A stretch of 64,000 bases of DNA from Kaustia mangrovi (lineage in GTDB: Bacteria; Pseudomonadota; Alphaproteobacteria; Rhizobiales; Im1): the NCBI RefSeq assembly GCF_015482775.1, contig NZ_CP058214.1:1674001-1738000 (forward strand), in the 5' to 3' direction. Positions 26,145 to 36,069 of the stretch are shown here, piece by piece; the stretch's first letter is position 1, and every line of letters begins with the position of its first letter. The notes below the pieces were generated by a model. That model saw only the letters and a program-made list of their open reading frames with translations, was not told the DNA's origin and did no database searches. The translations under genes and the position numbers were made by a program.

Positions 26145-27467
26145 TCAGACCCTGTAGTAGCGTTCCGCCCGCTTGGCGGCGCGTTCGGCCGCCTCCTTCG
26201 GCGTGCGGTCGCCCGAGGCGGCCTCGGCGAACATGTTGACCACGATGTAATCCGCCATCGCGGCCGCCGAGGCATAGCCGAGATCGCCCGAATAGCCGTT
26301 CCACAGCATGTTCTTCACGCAGTCGCGATAGGGCGTGTTCTTGGGATCGTCGGTCCACACCGGGTTCGACGCATAGGCGTCCAGCGGATGGGAGATGTAG
26401 CCCTGGGCGGCCTGCTGCCAGGGCTCATACTGCTCCTTCTCCCACATGAAGCGGAGATATTCCTTCGCCGCATTGGGATATTTCGTGTAACCGAACACCA
26501 TGGCCTGGGTGAACAGATGGAGCTCGGTGGGATGGCCCACGGGCCCGATCGGCATGTTCACGTGGTTGATGTCCTTGGCGATCTCCTTCATGGCCGGGTC
26601 GTCGGAGTGGCTGGCCGCGTAGTAGACGGAGATCCCGTTGATGGTCGCGCCCACATCGCCCGCGAGGAACGCCTTGTTGTTGTTGGGGTCGAGCCAGGAC
26701 AGCGTGCCGGGGATGAAGTTCTCATAGAGCTCCTTCACATATTCCAGCGCGTTGACCGTCTCCTGGCTGTTGAGCACCACATTGTTGTCCTCGTCGACCA
26801 TCTTGCCGCCGAAGCCCCACAGAATGGTGTGGGTCCAGCCATTGCCGTCGCCGACCGCATTGCCGAGCGCGAGCCCCATGGGATGGCCGTTGGCCTTGAG
26901 CTTCTTCGCGCAGTCGAGCACTTCCTGATAGTCGGTCGGGAAGGTCTCGTAGCCGGCCTCCTGCACCCAGCTCTGGCGGTAGACCGTGCAGGCGCCCGAG
27001 GCGCCGAGCGGCAGGCCGATCCACTCGCCGCCGCGCATGCCGTAGCGCTGGGCCGCGTCGTACCAGCCGCCATACTTGCCGCCGAGATATTCCGCCAGAT
27101 CGGTCACGGGCACCAGCTTGTCGGGATACTGATGCGGGTCGTCGAACCAGCCGACGATGATGTCGGGCCCGGAGCCGACATTGGCCGCCACGGCCGCCTT
27201 CGGCCTGACATCCTCCCACGACTCGCTGTCGACGCGGACGGGAACGCCGGTCATCTCGGTGAACTTCTTGGTGTTCTCCATCCACAGGCGCTCGTCGCCC
27301 TCAACGAAGCGCCGCCATCTCAGAACCCGGAGCTCCGCCCCCTCCTCGGGCTCGAAGCTCAGCGTGTTCTGCGCCTGCGCGGAGCCCATGCCGATCAGCC
27401 GGGATCCCGCAAGGCCGGCGGTGACCGCCGCACCCGATTTCAGAAGATCGCGTCTCGTAAAGCCCAT
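26145..27467 (-). CDS. Sugar ABC transporter substrate-binding protein with Tat-type signal
   Basis: A 440-residue family-1 extracellular solute-binding protein. The N-terminus MGFTRRDLLKSGAAVTAG is a twin-arginine signal and SAQAQN the probable cleavage region. GGGAGGA lies 6 nt upstream of the ATG. Tat export suggests folding before secretion. It follows the ATPase gene by 76 nt and precedes the two permease genes, completing a CUT1 importer. The ligand is probably a sugar or sugar acid matching the dehydratase and DenD-like enzyme; it is not readable from sequence. Confidence 0.9.
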   Translation of the reverse strand: MGFTRRDLLKSGAAVTAGLAGSRLIGMGSAQAQNTLSFEPEEGAELRVLRWRRFVEGDERLWMENTKKFTEMTGVPVRVDSESWEDVRPKAAVAANVGSGPDIIVGWFDDPHQYPDKLVPVTDLAEYLGGKYGGWYDAAQRYGMRGGEWIGLPLGASGACTVYRQSWVQEAGYETFPTDYQEVLDCAKKLKANGHPMGLALGNAVGDGNGWTHTILWGFGGKMVDEDNNVVLNSQETVNALEYVKELYENFIPGTLSWLDPNNNKAFLAGDVGATINGISVYYAASHSDDPAMKEIAKDINHVNMPIGPVGHPTELHLFTQAMVFGYTKYPNAAKEYLRFMWEKEQYEPWQQAAQGYISHPLDAYASNPVWTDDPKNTPYRDCVKNMLWNGYSGDLGYASAAAMADYIVVNMFAEAASGDRTPKEAAERAAKRAERYYRV

Positions 27468-27543
27468 TGTTTCCTCCCAGGTTTATAGCGCCGGTTGTCC
27501 GGCGGTTCTCGCCCTTTTGCGGGCGATATTGCTGCGCGCCCGG

Positions 27544-28614
27544 CTACAGGCGCCCGCCCGTTCGGGCGTCGAAGACATGCGCGGTCGCCAGCCGCGGCTC
27601 GAGCCGGATCTCCTCGCCCGGCGCGAAAGTGTGGCGTTCGTCGAACATGGCGCAGATATCGGTGCCCGCCATCCGGCAGAAGACGAGCGTGTCCGCCCCC
27701 GTCGGCTCGATGACGACGACCTCCGCGGCGATCCCCTGGCCATCGGCGGCGATGTCGAGATGCTCCGGGCGCATGCCATAGACCACGGCCTGCCCGGTCT
27801 CCCCCGTCACGTCCTTCGGCGCGGGAATGCGCGTGTCGTCGCCGGCGACCACGAACACCGCGTCGCCGTCGCGCTCGAGCCGGCCCTCGATGAAGTTCAT
27901 CGCCGGCGAGCCGATGAAGCCCGCCACGAACATGTTGGCCGGCCGATCGTAGAGTTCCAGCGGCGCCCCGATCTGCTCCACATAGCCGTCCTGCATGACC
28001 ACGATCCGGTCGGCCATGGTCATGGCCTCCACCTGGTCGTGGGTTACATAGACCGAGGTCGTCTTCAGCCGCTGGTGCAGCGCCTTGATCTCGGTGCGCA
28101 TCTGCACGCGCAGCTTGGCGTCGAGATTGGAGAGCGGCTCGTCGAACAGGAACACCTGCGGGTCGCGCACGATGGCGCGCCCCATGGCCACGCGCTGGCG
28201 CTGGCCGCCGGAAAGCTGGCGGGGATAGCGGGCGAGATAGTCCTGGAGCCCGAGAATGTCGGCCGCGCCGTTGACGCGCTCGTCGATCTTCGCCTTGTCG
28301 ACGCCCGCGAGCTTCAGCGAGAACGACATGTTGTCGTAGACCGTCATGTGCGGATAGAGCGCGTAATTCTGGAACACCATCGCGATGTCGCGCTGCTTGG
28401 GCGGCACGCGATTGACGATGCGCCCGCCGATGGAGATGTCGCCGCTGGTGATCTCCTCCAGCCCGGCGACCATTCTCAGCAATGTGGACTTGCCGCAGCC
28501 GGACGGCCCCACCAGCACGACGAACTCGCCATCGCCGATGCCGATGTCTATGCCGTGGAGAACCTCGTGCACGCCGAAGCGCTTGATGACGCCTGCAATG
28601 TCGACCGATGCCAT
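27544..28614 (-). CDS. Sugar ABC transporter ATPase (UgpC/MsmK type)
   Basis: A 356-residue ATPase with Walker A GPSGCGKST, signature LSGGQRQR, Walker B VFLFDEPLSNLD and a C-terminal OB/TOBE region, as in MalK, UgpC and MsmK. ATG 28614 begins MASVDIAGVIKRFG with GGAG 11 nt upstream. It is the first gene of the minus-strand operon running through the binding protein, two permeases, the dehydratase and the DenD-like gene. A well-formed promoter with an embedded inverted repeat lies about 215 nt upstream. Confidence 0.92.
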   Translation of the reverse strand: MASVDIAGVIKRFGVHEVLHGIDIGIGDGEFVVLVGPSGCGKSTLLRMVAGLEEITSGDISIGGRIVNRVPPKQRDIAMVFQNYALYPHMTVYDNMSFSLKLAGVDKAKIDERVNGAADILGLQDYLARYPRQLSGGQRQRVAMGRAIVRDPQVFLFDEPLSNLDAKLRVQMRTEIKALHQRLKTTSVYVTHDQVEAMTMADRIVVMQDGYVEQIGAPLELYDRPANMFVAGFIGSPAMNFIEGRLERDGDAVFVVAGDDTRIPAPKDVTGETGQAVVYGMRPEHLDIAADGQGIAAEVVVIEPTGADTLVFCRMAGTDICAMFDERHTFAPGEEIRLEPRLATAHVFDARTGGRL

Positions 28615-28971
28615 TATGCCCGTACTCCGATCACGCCGACCGGCGCACAAGGCGCCCTGAAAGACTGGTATGACGGATCGATAGCGACGATTGCAGGACA
28701 CACCTGCAGCACGGCTGCGGCTTCATGCAGTCTCCTCCCGTTTGATGGCGGACCCTTCTGGGCGGGCCCGTCCGCTCCGCTGCCCGGTCTCGACGACTCT
28801 TGTGGCAAGGCTTGTTGCAAACGAGATTATGAACGCTTCCGATAAGCGTCCAATAACATTTGACGGCCAATCAATTCCTGTTCGTTATCGCAACAGGACA
28901 GAATCGCGCCGCACCGCCCGTCCGGAATGCGGACCGGGAGGCCCGGGCGCACGCGTCGCGGTGCTGTCCCG
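28615..28971. promoter_or_regulatory. Intergenic region holding the sugar-acid operon promoter
   Basis: No credible gene lies in these 357 nt. On the minus strand a -35 TTGGAC (28848-28853) and a -10 CATAAT (28826-28831) are 16 nt apart. The inverted repeat ACGCTT-ccgat-AAGCGT (28833-28849) fills that spacer, an ideal place for a repressor. The long leader (about 200 nt) from this promoter to 28614 is otherwise unremarkable. The remaining part, to the end of the hydrolase gene at 28972, shows no clear terminator. Confidence 0.65.
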
Positions 28972-30819
28972 TCAGGCGTCGGCCGGCGCCGGTCTCAGCG
29001 GCAGAACGAGCCGCGACGGGTGCGTTTTCCCGCGCCCGACCGACAGGAGCGGCGGGCGGCCATGCGGGGTGTGCTCGAAGTGATCGGCGTCCGCCCCGGC
29101 GATCGACAGGCGGATCCGGCTGCCCGCGTGGAACATCCACGATGTGGGAAGGAAGGCGAAGCGGAAGAGCTCCATCCGGCCGGGCTCGAGCGGTCGGGCA
29201 TCCTCGCGGGTGAAGGAGCGATAGGGCCAGCTCGTGCGATGATGGGCCGGCGCCGGCCGTTCCCGGCGATGCAGTGCACGCAGCACGCCCTCGGTGACGT
29301 AGCGCACCGTCCCGTCTTCCTCGACGTCGGACAGATAGACATGCAGCGCGGCATCCGGCTCGCTCGATGACAGCCACAGCTTCACGACCGCATGGCCGGT
29401 GAGCTCGGCATCGCCGGCAAGCGGCTGCGAGGTGTAGTTCAGCATGGCCGCGTCGCGCCCCTGCCAGTCGGTATAGTAGTCGCGGGTGTCGAGCCCGGCG
29501 ATGCGTTCATAGCGCGTGCGATGCCCGGTCCCGAGGCTGAAATCGGTCTGGTAGGCGTCGACGCCATCCTCCTGCTCCGTCTCCGCCAGGACGCCGTCGC
29601 CGAGATGGAAGATGGCCGTCTCCTCGAAGGGCGGCCACTGCTTCGCGGAGCGCCAGCGCTCGTCGTTCATCGTGAAATAGTGGACGCGGTTCTCTGCCCC
29701 GGCCCCCGTGTCGCGCCCCATCAGGTGCTCGTCGAAGAAGCGCAGCACCGCGCCCAGAAGCGCGAACTGCGAGTCCGCGGTTTCCCTGCGCGGAGAGACA
29801 TTGACGCGCGCGCCGTGGTCCCAGGGCCCGAGCAACAGCTCGCCCGGATTGCCGTCGAGCGTCAGGAAGCGCGAGATCGAGCCGTTCGCGTAGCCCGCGC
29901 CGTCCATCCAGCCGGAGACGGAGAGCACGGCGACATCCGGCGCGATCCCGTCGCGGTAGCGATAGGGGCTGAAGGCCGCGGAGGTGAAGTCCGGATCGTA
30001 TGGCAGGGCATCGTCCTTGAACCGGAACTCGGTGATGAAGCTCGGCATGCGGAAATTGGCGAGATGCTCGGCGACGGCGGCACGGGCGAGCGAGCCGTCC
30101 GCGTCCTCGTCCACCGGCTGGGGGCCATCGAGCCCCGGATCGCGGAAATAGGCGAACTGGGCAAGGAGGTCCCGCCGGTCGTGATCGAGCGCGACCATCA
30201 GCTCGTCATAGGTCTTCGCGAGCTGGTTGAGCAGCAGGCCGCCCGGATAATAGTGATCGGAATAGGTGTCCCAGACGGCGAAGAGCGGCGCGATGGCCTT
30301 CACCGCGGGATGGCCCGTGCTCGCCAGGAAATCGCAGGCCGCGCCGAGATAGGACACCCCCGTCGCCCCGATGGCGCCGTCCGACCAGTCCTGGGCGACG
30401 ATCCAGTCCGCGATCTCGCGGTAGTCCTCCCGTTCGCGCGGCGAACGGAAGCTGTCGCGCGTGCCGAAGCTCGCGCCCGTGCCGCGCACATCGACGACGA
30501 CAAGCGCATAGCCGCGCGGAACGAAGAAATCGCGGTACTTGCCCGCATTGGGGCTCGGCTCCGTGCCCTCCGCGCCGGGCTTCAGCCTGAACCGCCGGTA
30601 ATAGGGGGTGAACAGCACGATGGCCGGAACGGGCCGCGGCCCGTTCCGGCCATCGGCGGCTTCGGGAAGGTAGACATCGACCGCGAGTCGGCATCCGTCC
30701 GACATGGTCACGTAGCGCGACGACGGCGCCTCGGGAAGCCGGCAGGCGACCTCGCGCCGCGCCACATAGTCGGCGGGCGCCAGTCGCCAAGCCGTGCTCG
30801 CCCTGTCACTGTCCGACAT
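28972..30819 (-). CDS. CocE/NonD-family serine hydrolase
   Basis: A 615-residue X-Pro dipeptidyl-peptidase/CocE-type hydrolase. ATG 30819 follows AGGGGGAG, and the longer frame upstream of it is unsupported. The nucleophile Ser156 lies in TGVSYLG (GxSYxG), the conserved VVVDVRGTGASFGT precedes it, and GPWDHGARV supplies the probable catalytic His. A C-terminal jelly-roll beta domain of about 200 residues follows. The family hydrolyses acyl esters or amides; cocaine esterase and glutaryl-7-ACA acylase are examples. There is no signal peptide, so it acts in the cytoplasm. A divergent SDR gene starts 220 nt away; the natural substrate is unknown. Confidence 0.88.
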   Translation of the reverse strand: MSDSDRASTAWRLAPADYVARREVACRLPEAPSSRYVTMSDGCRLAVDVYLPEAADGRNGPRPVPAIVLFTPYYRRFRLKPGAEGTEPSPNAGKYRDFFVPRGYALVVVDVRGTGASFGTRDSFRSPREREDYREIADWIVAQDWSDGAIGATGVSYLGAACDFLASTGHPAVKAIAPLFAVWDTYSDHYYPGGLLLNQLAKTYDELMVALDHDRRDLLAQFAYFRDPGLDGPQPVDEDADGSLARAAVAEHLANFRMPSFITEFRFKDDALPYDPDFTSAAFSPYRYRDGIAPDVAVLSVSGWMDGAGYANGSISRFLTLDGNPGELLLGPWDHGARVNVSPRRETADSQFALLGAVLRFFDEHLMGRDTGAGAENRVHYFTMNDERWRSAKQWPPFEETAIFHLGDGVLAETEQEDGVDAYQTDFSLGTGHRTRYERIAGLDTRDYYTDWQGRDAAMLNYTSQPLAGDAELTGHAVVKLWLSSSEPDAALHVYLSDVEEDGTVRYVTEGVLRALHRRERPAPAHHRTSWPYRSFTREDARPLEPGRMELFRFAFLPTSWMFHAGSRIRLSIAGADADHFEHTPHGRPPLLSVGRGKTHPSRLVLPLRPAPADA

Positions 30820-31039
30820 TCGCTTAAACTCCCCCTCGAACCCCGCAAGCCGGGGCAGAGTTAGGCCACAGCACGCACGGCCCGTCAACGGCACGGTCTG
30901 CCCCTTGCGGATGCGGCGATGTTTGCGAAATGGCCGTGTCCCATTATTCTCCTTGCCCGACACGATCTCCCGAGGGGCATGGCATCCCGCGATGCCGGCA
31001 GGCACACCCGCCCCATGACGGCAGACAGACGGAGGAAAC

Positions 31040-31783
<744 letters not shown>

Positions 31784-32068
31784 CCCCGGCACTCCATCGG
31801 ATGCTTGCCGCACATGGCAGGCTCCGCATGGATGCCCGGAACGAACCCGGGCATGACGGGAAGAGAGACCTGGACCGCTCCCGAGACTGCCGAGCGCAAG
31901 GCAACACCCCCTGGGCTCCCGCCTTCGCGGGAGCGAGCGGGGGAGCGCTGGCGCTGGCCCTTCCCCTTGCTCCGTTTCCCTCCCCGTCATCCCCGCGAAA
32001 GCGGGGATCCAGAGTGTCGGGCCAAGGGGTGCGGCCCGCGAGGCCTCGCCCCCATGGAACGCCCCGCC
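31784..32068. repeat. Intergenic region rich in REP-like palindromes
   Basis: Three palindromes occur in 285 nt: ATGCCCGG...CCGGGCAT (31832-31854), GCTCCCGC-cttc-GCGGGAGC (31915-31934) and ATCCCCGC-gaaa-GCGGGGAT (31989-32008). The second is nearly identical to the one at 19902-19921. They lie between two converging genes and may act as weak transcription barriers. Such dispersed short palindromes are common in alphaproteobacteria. No gene is seen. Confidence 0.75.
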
Positions 32069-34753
32069 CTACACCGTCACCGACATGGTCACGATACCGT
32101 CCTCGGCGCTTTCCGCCGTGCGCGTGAAGCCCAGCTCGTGGGTCATCTGCAGCATGGCCCTGTTGCTCTTCAGGATATCGCCGAACACGCTCGCGATGCC
32201 CTTCTTCCGGGCATAGGCCAGAAGCTCCGACATCATCGCATAGCCAAGCCCCTGCCCCTTGAGGTCGGAGCGCACGATGATGGCGTATTCGGCGGCCTCG
32301 TTGTCGGGGTCGGCGGCAAGGCGGGCGATGCCGCAGATCTCGTCGGCCGGTTCGCCGTCGGCGCCGACGGGCTGGGCGACGAAGACCATCTCGCGGTCAT
32401 AGTCGATCTGCGTCATGCGCGCGGCGAAGGCATGGGTGAAGACCCCGATGGAGGCGAAGAAGCGCATCCTGATATCCTCCAGCGAACAGCGCTTCAGCAT
32501 CTCCACCGCCCGGGCCTCGTCCTCGGGGCGCACGGGTCTCAGCAGATAGTCCGTCCCGCCGCGCGTCGCGATCGTGCGGGCGAGATCGTGCGGATAGGGC
32601 GCGATGGCAAAGCGCCGCGTCCCCTCGCGCTCCGGCGCCTTCACCACGACGCGCGCGTCGAGCGCGACGACGCCCTTCTCGTCGGCGAGCAGCGGATTGA
32701 TGTCGAGTTCGACGACCTCCGGCAGGTCGGCGGCAAGGTCTGCGAGGCGGATGAGGGTATGCTCGATGGCCGCCCGGTCGGCCGCTGGCCTGTCGCGGTA
32801 CCCCGCCAGGAGGCGTGAGATCCGCGTGCGGGCGATCATGTCGCTGGCCAGCACGGAGTTGAGCGGCGGAAAGCCGATGGCGCGGTCGCCGATGACCTCC
32901 ACCGCCGTGCCGCCCTGGCCGAAGAGCACGATGGGCCCGAAGACCGGGTCGCTGGCGAGCCCGGCGATCAGCTCGACCGCGCCCGGCCGGCGCACCATTT
33001 CCTGCACGGTGAAACCGGTCAGCCTCGCCTGCGGGCTGTTGCCGGCCACGACCTTGAGCATGTGCCGTGCCTGCTCGCCGACCGCCTCCGGCGTCTCCAG
33101 GTCGAGCGCCACGCCGCCGACATCGGACTTGTGGGTGATGTCGGGCGACAGGATCTTCAGCGCGACCGGCGCCCCAATGGCGCGCGCGGCCTCCTCCGCC
33201 TCCTGCGGGCTGGCGACGATATGGGTTGCCACCGTGGAGATGCCGTAGGCGCGCAGGAGCGCCTTGGCCTCCGGCTCGTTGAGCGTGTCGCGCCCCTCGC
33301 CGAGCACGTCGGAGACGATCTTGCGCGCCGCCTCCAGATCCGGCCTCGTCGACGCCCGCTCGTCCGGCGTCTCCATGAGGAGGGCCTGGTTGCGCCGGTA
33401 ATGGACGAGATGGGAATAGGCGCGCACCGCCTCCTCCGGCGTCTCGAAGGTCGGGATGTTGTGGGCGGCGAATGTCCGGCGCGCATCCGCGGCGGCGCCG
33501 TCTCCGAGCCAGGCGGTGATCGCCGCCACGTCGGGATGCTCCTTGAGGGTCTCCACGACGGCCTGGCCGGCCTCGCGGCTGTCGGCCACCGCCGTCGGGC
33601 AGTTGAGCACCAGAAGCGCGCCCTTGCGGTGGCTGCCGACGAGCCCCTCCAGGGCTGCGGTATAGCGTGCGCCGGGCGCGTCGCCGAGAATGTCGACCGG
33701 GTTGCCCCGCGACCAGGCGTCGGGAAGGACGGCGTTCAGCCGCTCGACCTCCTCCTCCGTCAGCGCGGGGAGATCGATCCCCTGCTCGGCCGCCATGTCG
33801 GCCGCCAGCACGCCGACGCCGCCGCCATTGGTCACGATGGTGAGGTCCTCGCCCCGGGGCTTGAGCCCCGCACCGAGGATCGCGATGGCCTCGAACAGCT
33901 CGCCGAGCTCCTTCACGCGCAGAAGCCCCGCGCGGGCGAACGCCGCATCGTAGACTGCATCGGCCCCGGCCAGCGCCCCCGTATGAGACAGCGCCGCCTT
34001 GGCGCCGGCCGCCGAACGGCCGACCTTGACGACGACCACCGGCTTGGTGCGCGAGGCCATGCGCGCCGCGCTCATGAACTTGCGCGCATGGGCAATGGAT
34101 TCGACATAGAGCACGATGGAGCGCGTCTGCGGGTCGAGCGCCAGATAGTCGAGCAGGTCGCCGAAATCGACATCCGACTTGTCGCCGAGGGAGACGAGGT
34201 GGGAGAAGCCGATGCCGCGCGAGCGGGCCCAGTCCAGCACCGCGATGGCGACGGCGCCGGACTGGCTCAGAAAGGCGATGTCCCCCGGCTTCGCGCCGAC
34301 ATGGGCGAAGGTCGCGTTGATGCCTTTGTGCGGCGACATGATGCCGAGGCAGTTCGGCCCGAGGATGCGCATGAGATGCGGGCGCGCGGCGTTGAGCATC
34401 TCCTGCCTGAGCGCCCGGCCCTCCGCGCGCTCGCCCTCGCCGAAGCCCGCTGTGATAACCACCGCCGCGCGGCAGCCGCGCTCGCCGAGCTCCTTCACCA
34501 CGCCCGGCACCGTCGCCGGCGGCGTGGCGATAATGGCGAGGTCGGGCGTCTCCGGCAGCTCCGCGATGGAGCGGAAGTTGCGCACCGAGTGGATCGCCTC
34601 CTCCTTCGGGTTGACCGGGAGCACCGCCCCCTCGAACCCGCCCTCGAAGAGGTTGCGAGCGAGCACCGACCCGACCGACCTGGCGCGGTTGCTGGCCCCG
34701 ATCAAGGCAATGGTCTTCGGCTTGAACAGGGCGTCGAAATTGCGGATGGACAT
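32069..34753 (-). CDS. PatZ-type protein: CoA-binding, ATP-grasp and GNAT acetyltransferase
   Basis: An 894-residue multidomain protein matching the size of E. coli PatZ. Residues about 1-460 resemble the alpha part of ADP-forming acetyl-CoA synthetase, beginning with a CoA-binding Rossmann domain (IALIGASNRARSVGSVLARN). About 470-690 is an ATP-grasp beta part, and the last 200 residues are a GNAT domain with GLGYAMMSELLAYARKKG. PatZ/Pat proteins acetylate lysines of central enzymes such as acetyl-CoA synthetase, and the synthetase-like parts are usually inactive and regulatory. ATG 34753 is preferred; upstream is only a GTG extension. The gene appears to stand alone. Confidence 0.87.
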   Translation of the reverse strand: MSIRNFDALFKPKTIALIGASNRARSVGSVLARNLFEGGFEGAVLPVNPKEEAIHSVRNFRSIAELPETPDLAIIATPPATVPGVVKELGERGCRAAVVITAGFGEGERAEGRALRQEMLNAARPHLMRILGPNCLGIMSPHKGINATFAHVGAKPGDIAFLSQSGAVAIAVLDWARSRGIGFSHLVSLGDKSDVDFGDLLDYLALDPQTRSIVLYVESIAHARKFMSAARMASRTKPVVVVKVGRSAAGAKAALSHTGALAGADAVYDAAFARAGLLRVKELGELFEAIAILGAGLKPRGEDLTIVTNGGGVGVLAADMAAEQGIDLPALTEEEVERLNAVLPDAWSRGNPVDILGDAPGARYTAALEGLVGSHRKGALLVLNCPTAVADSREAGQAVVETLKEHPDVAAITAWLGDGAAADARRTFAAHNIPTFETPEEAVRAYSHLVHYRRNQALLMETPDERASTRPDLEAARKIVSDVLGEGRDTLNEPEAKALLRAYGISTVATHIVASPQEAEEAARAIGAPVALKILSPDITHKSDVGGVALDLETPEAVGEQARHMLKVVAGNSPQARLTGFTVQEMVRRPGAVELIAGLASDPVFGPIVLFGQGGTAVEVIGDRAIGFPPLNSVLASDMIARTRISRLLAGYRDRPAADRAAIEHTLIRLADLAADLPEVVELDINPLLADEKGVVALDARVVVKAPEREGTRRFAIAPYPHDLARTIATRGGTDYLLRPVRPEDEARAVEMLKRCSLEDIRMRFFASIGVFTHAFAARMTQIDYDREMVFVAQPVGADGEPADEICGIARLAADPDNEAAEYAIIVRSDLKGQGLGYAMMSELLAYARKKGIASVFGDILKSNRAMLQMTHELGFTRTAESAEDGIVTMSVTV

Positions 34754-34833
34754 GGGCGGCTCGTTCCCCGGATCGACCTGCACCCGGATGGGTCCACCTG
34801 AGTGCAGAAAGGTCGATCGTTCTCAAAGTGTCA

Positions 34834-34871
34834 GAGCAACTCATCTGCGTCCGGCCGGACGCAGGTTGCTC
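34834..34871. other. Large imperfect inverted repeat (perfect 20-bp core) upstream of the PatZ-like gene
   Basis: The core CTGCGTCCGGCCGGACGCAG at 34845-34864 is a perfect palindrome. The flanking GAGCAAC (34834-34840) and GTTGCTC (34865-34871) extend the pairing after a 4-nt bulge. It lies in the 212-nt gap between the oxidoreductase stop (34966) and the PatZ-like start (34753), both on the minus strand. No U-tract follows on either strand, so it could be a transcript-end hairpin of the upstream operon or a regulatory site for the PatZ-like gene. Confidence 0.6.
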
Positions 34872-34965
34872 CAGGTTGGCGACCCGACCCTATCGGAGAC
34901 ATGCGAACGGGCCTTGAGACAGGTCAATTGAGGCGTGCAACCCGGCCATCCTCACGCAAGCGCCC

Positions 34966-36069
34966 TCAAGCGTAAAGGGCGTCCGGAACGAGCACGATCT
35001 TGCCGACATATCCCTTTGCGAGAAACACCTCCTGCGCCGTCACGATCTCGCTCAGCGGATAGGTTTCCGCAACCAGCGGGCGGACCTCGCCGCGCTCGAT
35101 ATAGCCGACGAGATTGGCGAAGACCTCGCGCTCCAGCACCGCGCAGCCATGGAGCGAGAGGTCCTTCAGATAGAGCGTTCGGATATCCATCTCCACCAGC
35201 GGCCCGCCGATCGCGCCGGCAACGGCATAGCGCCCGCCGCGCCTGAGGATCGTGGGCACATGCGGCCAGACAGGGCCACCGACGAGATCGACGACCACGT
35301 CGACGCTCTCCGGCCCGAGCACGCCCGCGAGATCGGCATCGCGCTCGAACAGCCGGGCCGCCCCGAGCGCGCGGACGGCATCCGCCTTCGCCCGCCCGGT
35401 CACGGCCAGAACCTCCGCGCCGCGCCGTGCGGCGAGCTGGACCGCGGCGGACCCCACGCCGCCGGACGCGCCCGTCACGAGCACGCGCTCGCCCGCCTGG
35501 AGACCGGCACGCGTGAGCATGTTCTCCGCCGTCGACCAGGCGCAGGGGAAGGAGGCGAGCTCGACATCGCTCAAGGGGCTGTCGATCCTGTAGGCATGGA
35601 CGGCCGGCACGGCCACGTAGTCGGCGAACCCGCCATCGCATTCAGACCCCAGGAACCAGCAGCGATAGGGCGCCCAGCCGACCGGCTCGCGAAGGCACGG
35701 CTCCACCAGCACGCGCTCGCCGATGCGCTCCCGCGCGACGCCCTCGCCGACCGCCTCGATCCGGCCGCACACATCGATGCCCTGGATGCGCGGAAAGCTC
35801 AAGGCGGAGCCCGCCCAGCTCGCATCCCCGTCATCCGCGCCGGAGAAGCCGGCCGCGCCGCCCTCCCCGGTGGTTCCCTCCGTCACGGCCTTGGAGTACC
35901 AGGCGATGCGCGTATTGATGTCGGTATTGTTGATCGCCGACGCGCCGACGCGGACCAGCACCTCGCCCGCGCGCGGCTCGGGAACCGCCACGTCGGTGCG
36001 GACCTTGAGCCTGTCGAGCCCGCCATGGCCCGTGAGCAGGACCGCCTGCATGGTGTCGGGATGGCTCAT
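34966..36069 (-). CDS. Quinone-oxidoreductase-like zinc-type alcohol dehydrogenase (MDR superfamily)
   Basis: A 367-residue medium-chain dehydrogenase/reductase. The N-terminal GroES-like domain has AGEVLVRVGASAINNTDIN and GIDVCGRIEAVGEGV, and the cofactor domain VLVTGASGGVGSAAVQLAARRG. The usual catalytic zinc ligands are not obvious, so it is closer to the quinone oxidoreductase branch. The ATG overlaps the stop of the alpha/beta hydrolase gene (ATGA at 36066-36069), which implies coupled translation. The probable cofactor is NADP(H). The substrate is unknown. Confidence 0.85.
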   Translation of the reverse strand: MSHPDTMQAVLLTGHGGLDRLKVRTDVAVPEPRAGEVLVRVGASAINNTDINTRIAWYSKAVTEGTTGEGGAAGFSGADDGDASWAGSALSFPRIQGIDVCGRIEAVGEGVARERIGERVLVEPCLREPVGWAPYRCWFLGSECDGGFADYVAVPAVHAYRIDSPLSDVELASFPCAWSTAENMLTRAGLQAGERVLVTGASGGVGSAAVQLAARRGAEVLAVTGRAKADAVRALGAARLFERDADLAGVLGPESVDVVVDLVGGPVWPHVPTILRRGGRYAVAGAIGGPLVEMDIRTLYLKDLSLHGCAVLEREVFANLVGYIERGEVRPLVAETYPLSEIVTAQEVFLAKGYVGKIVLVPDALYA

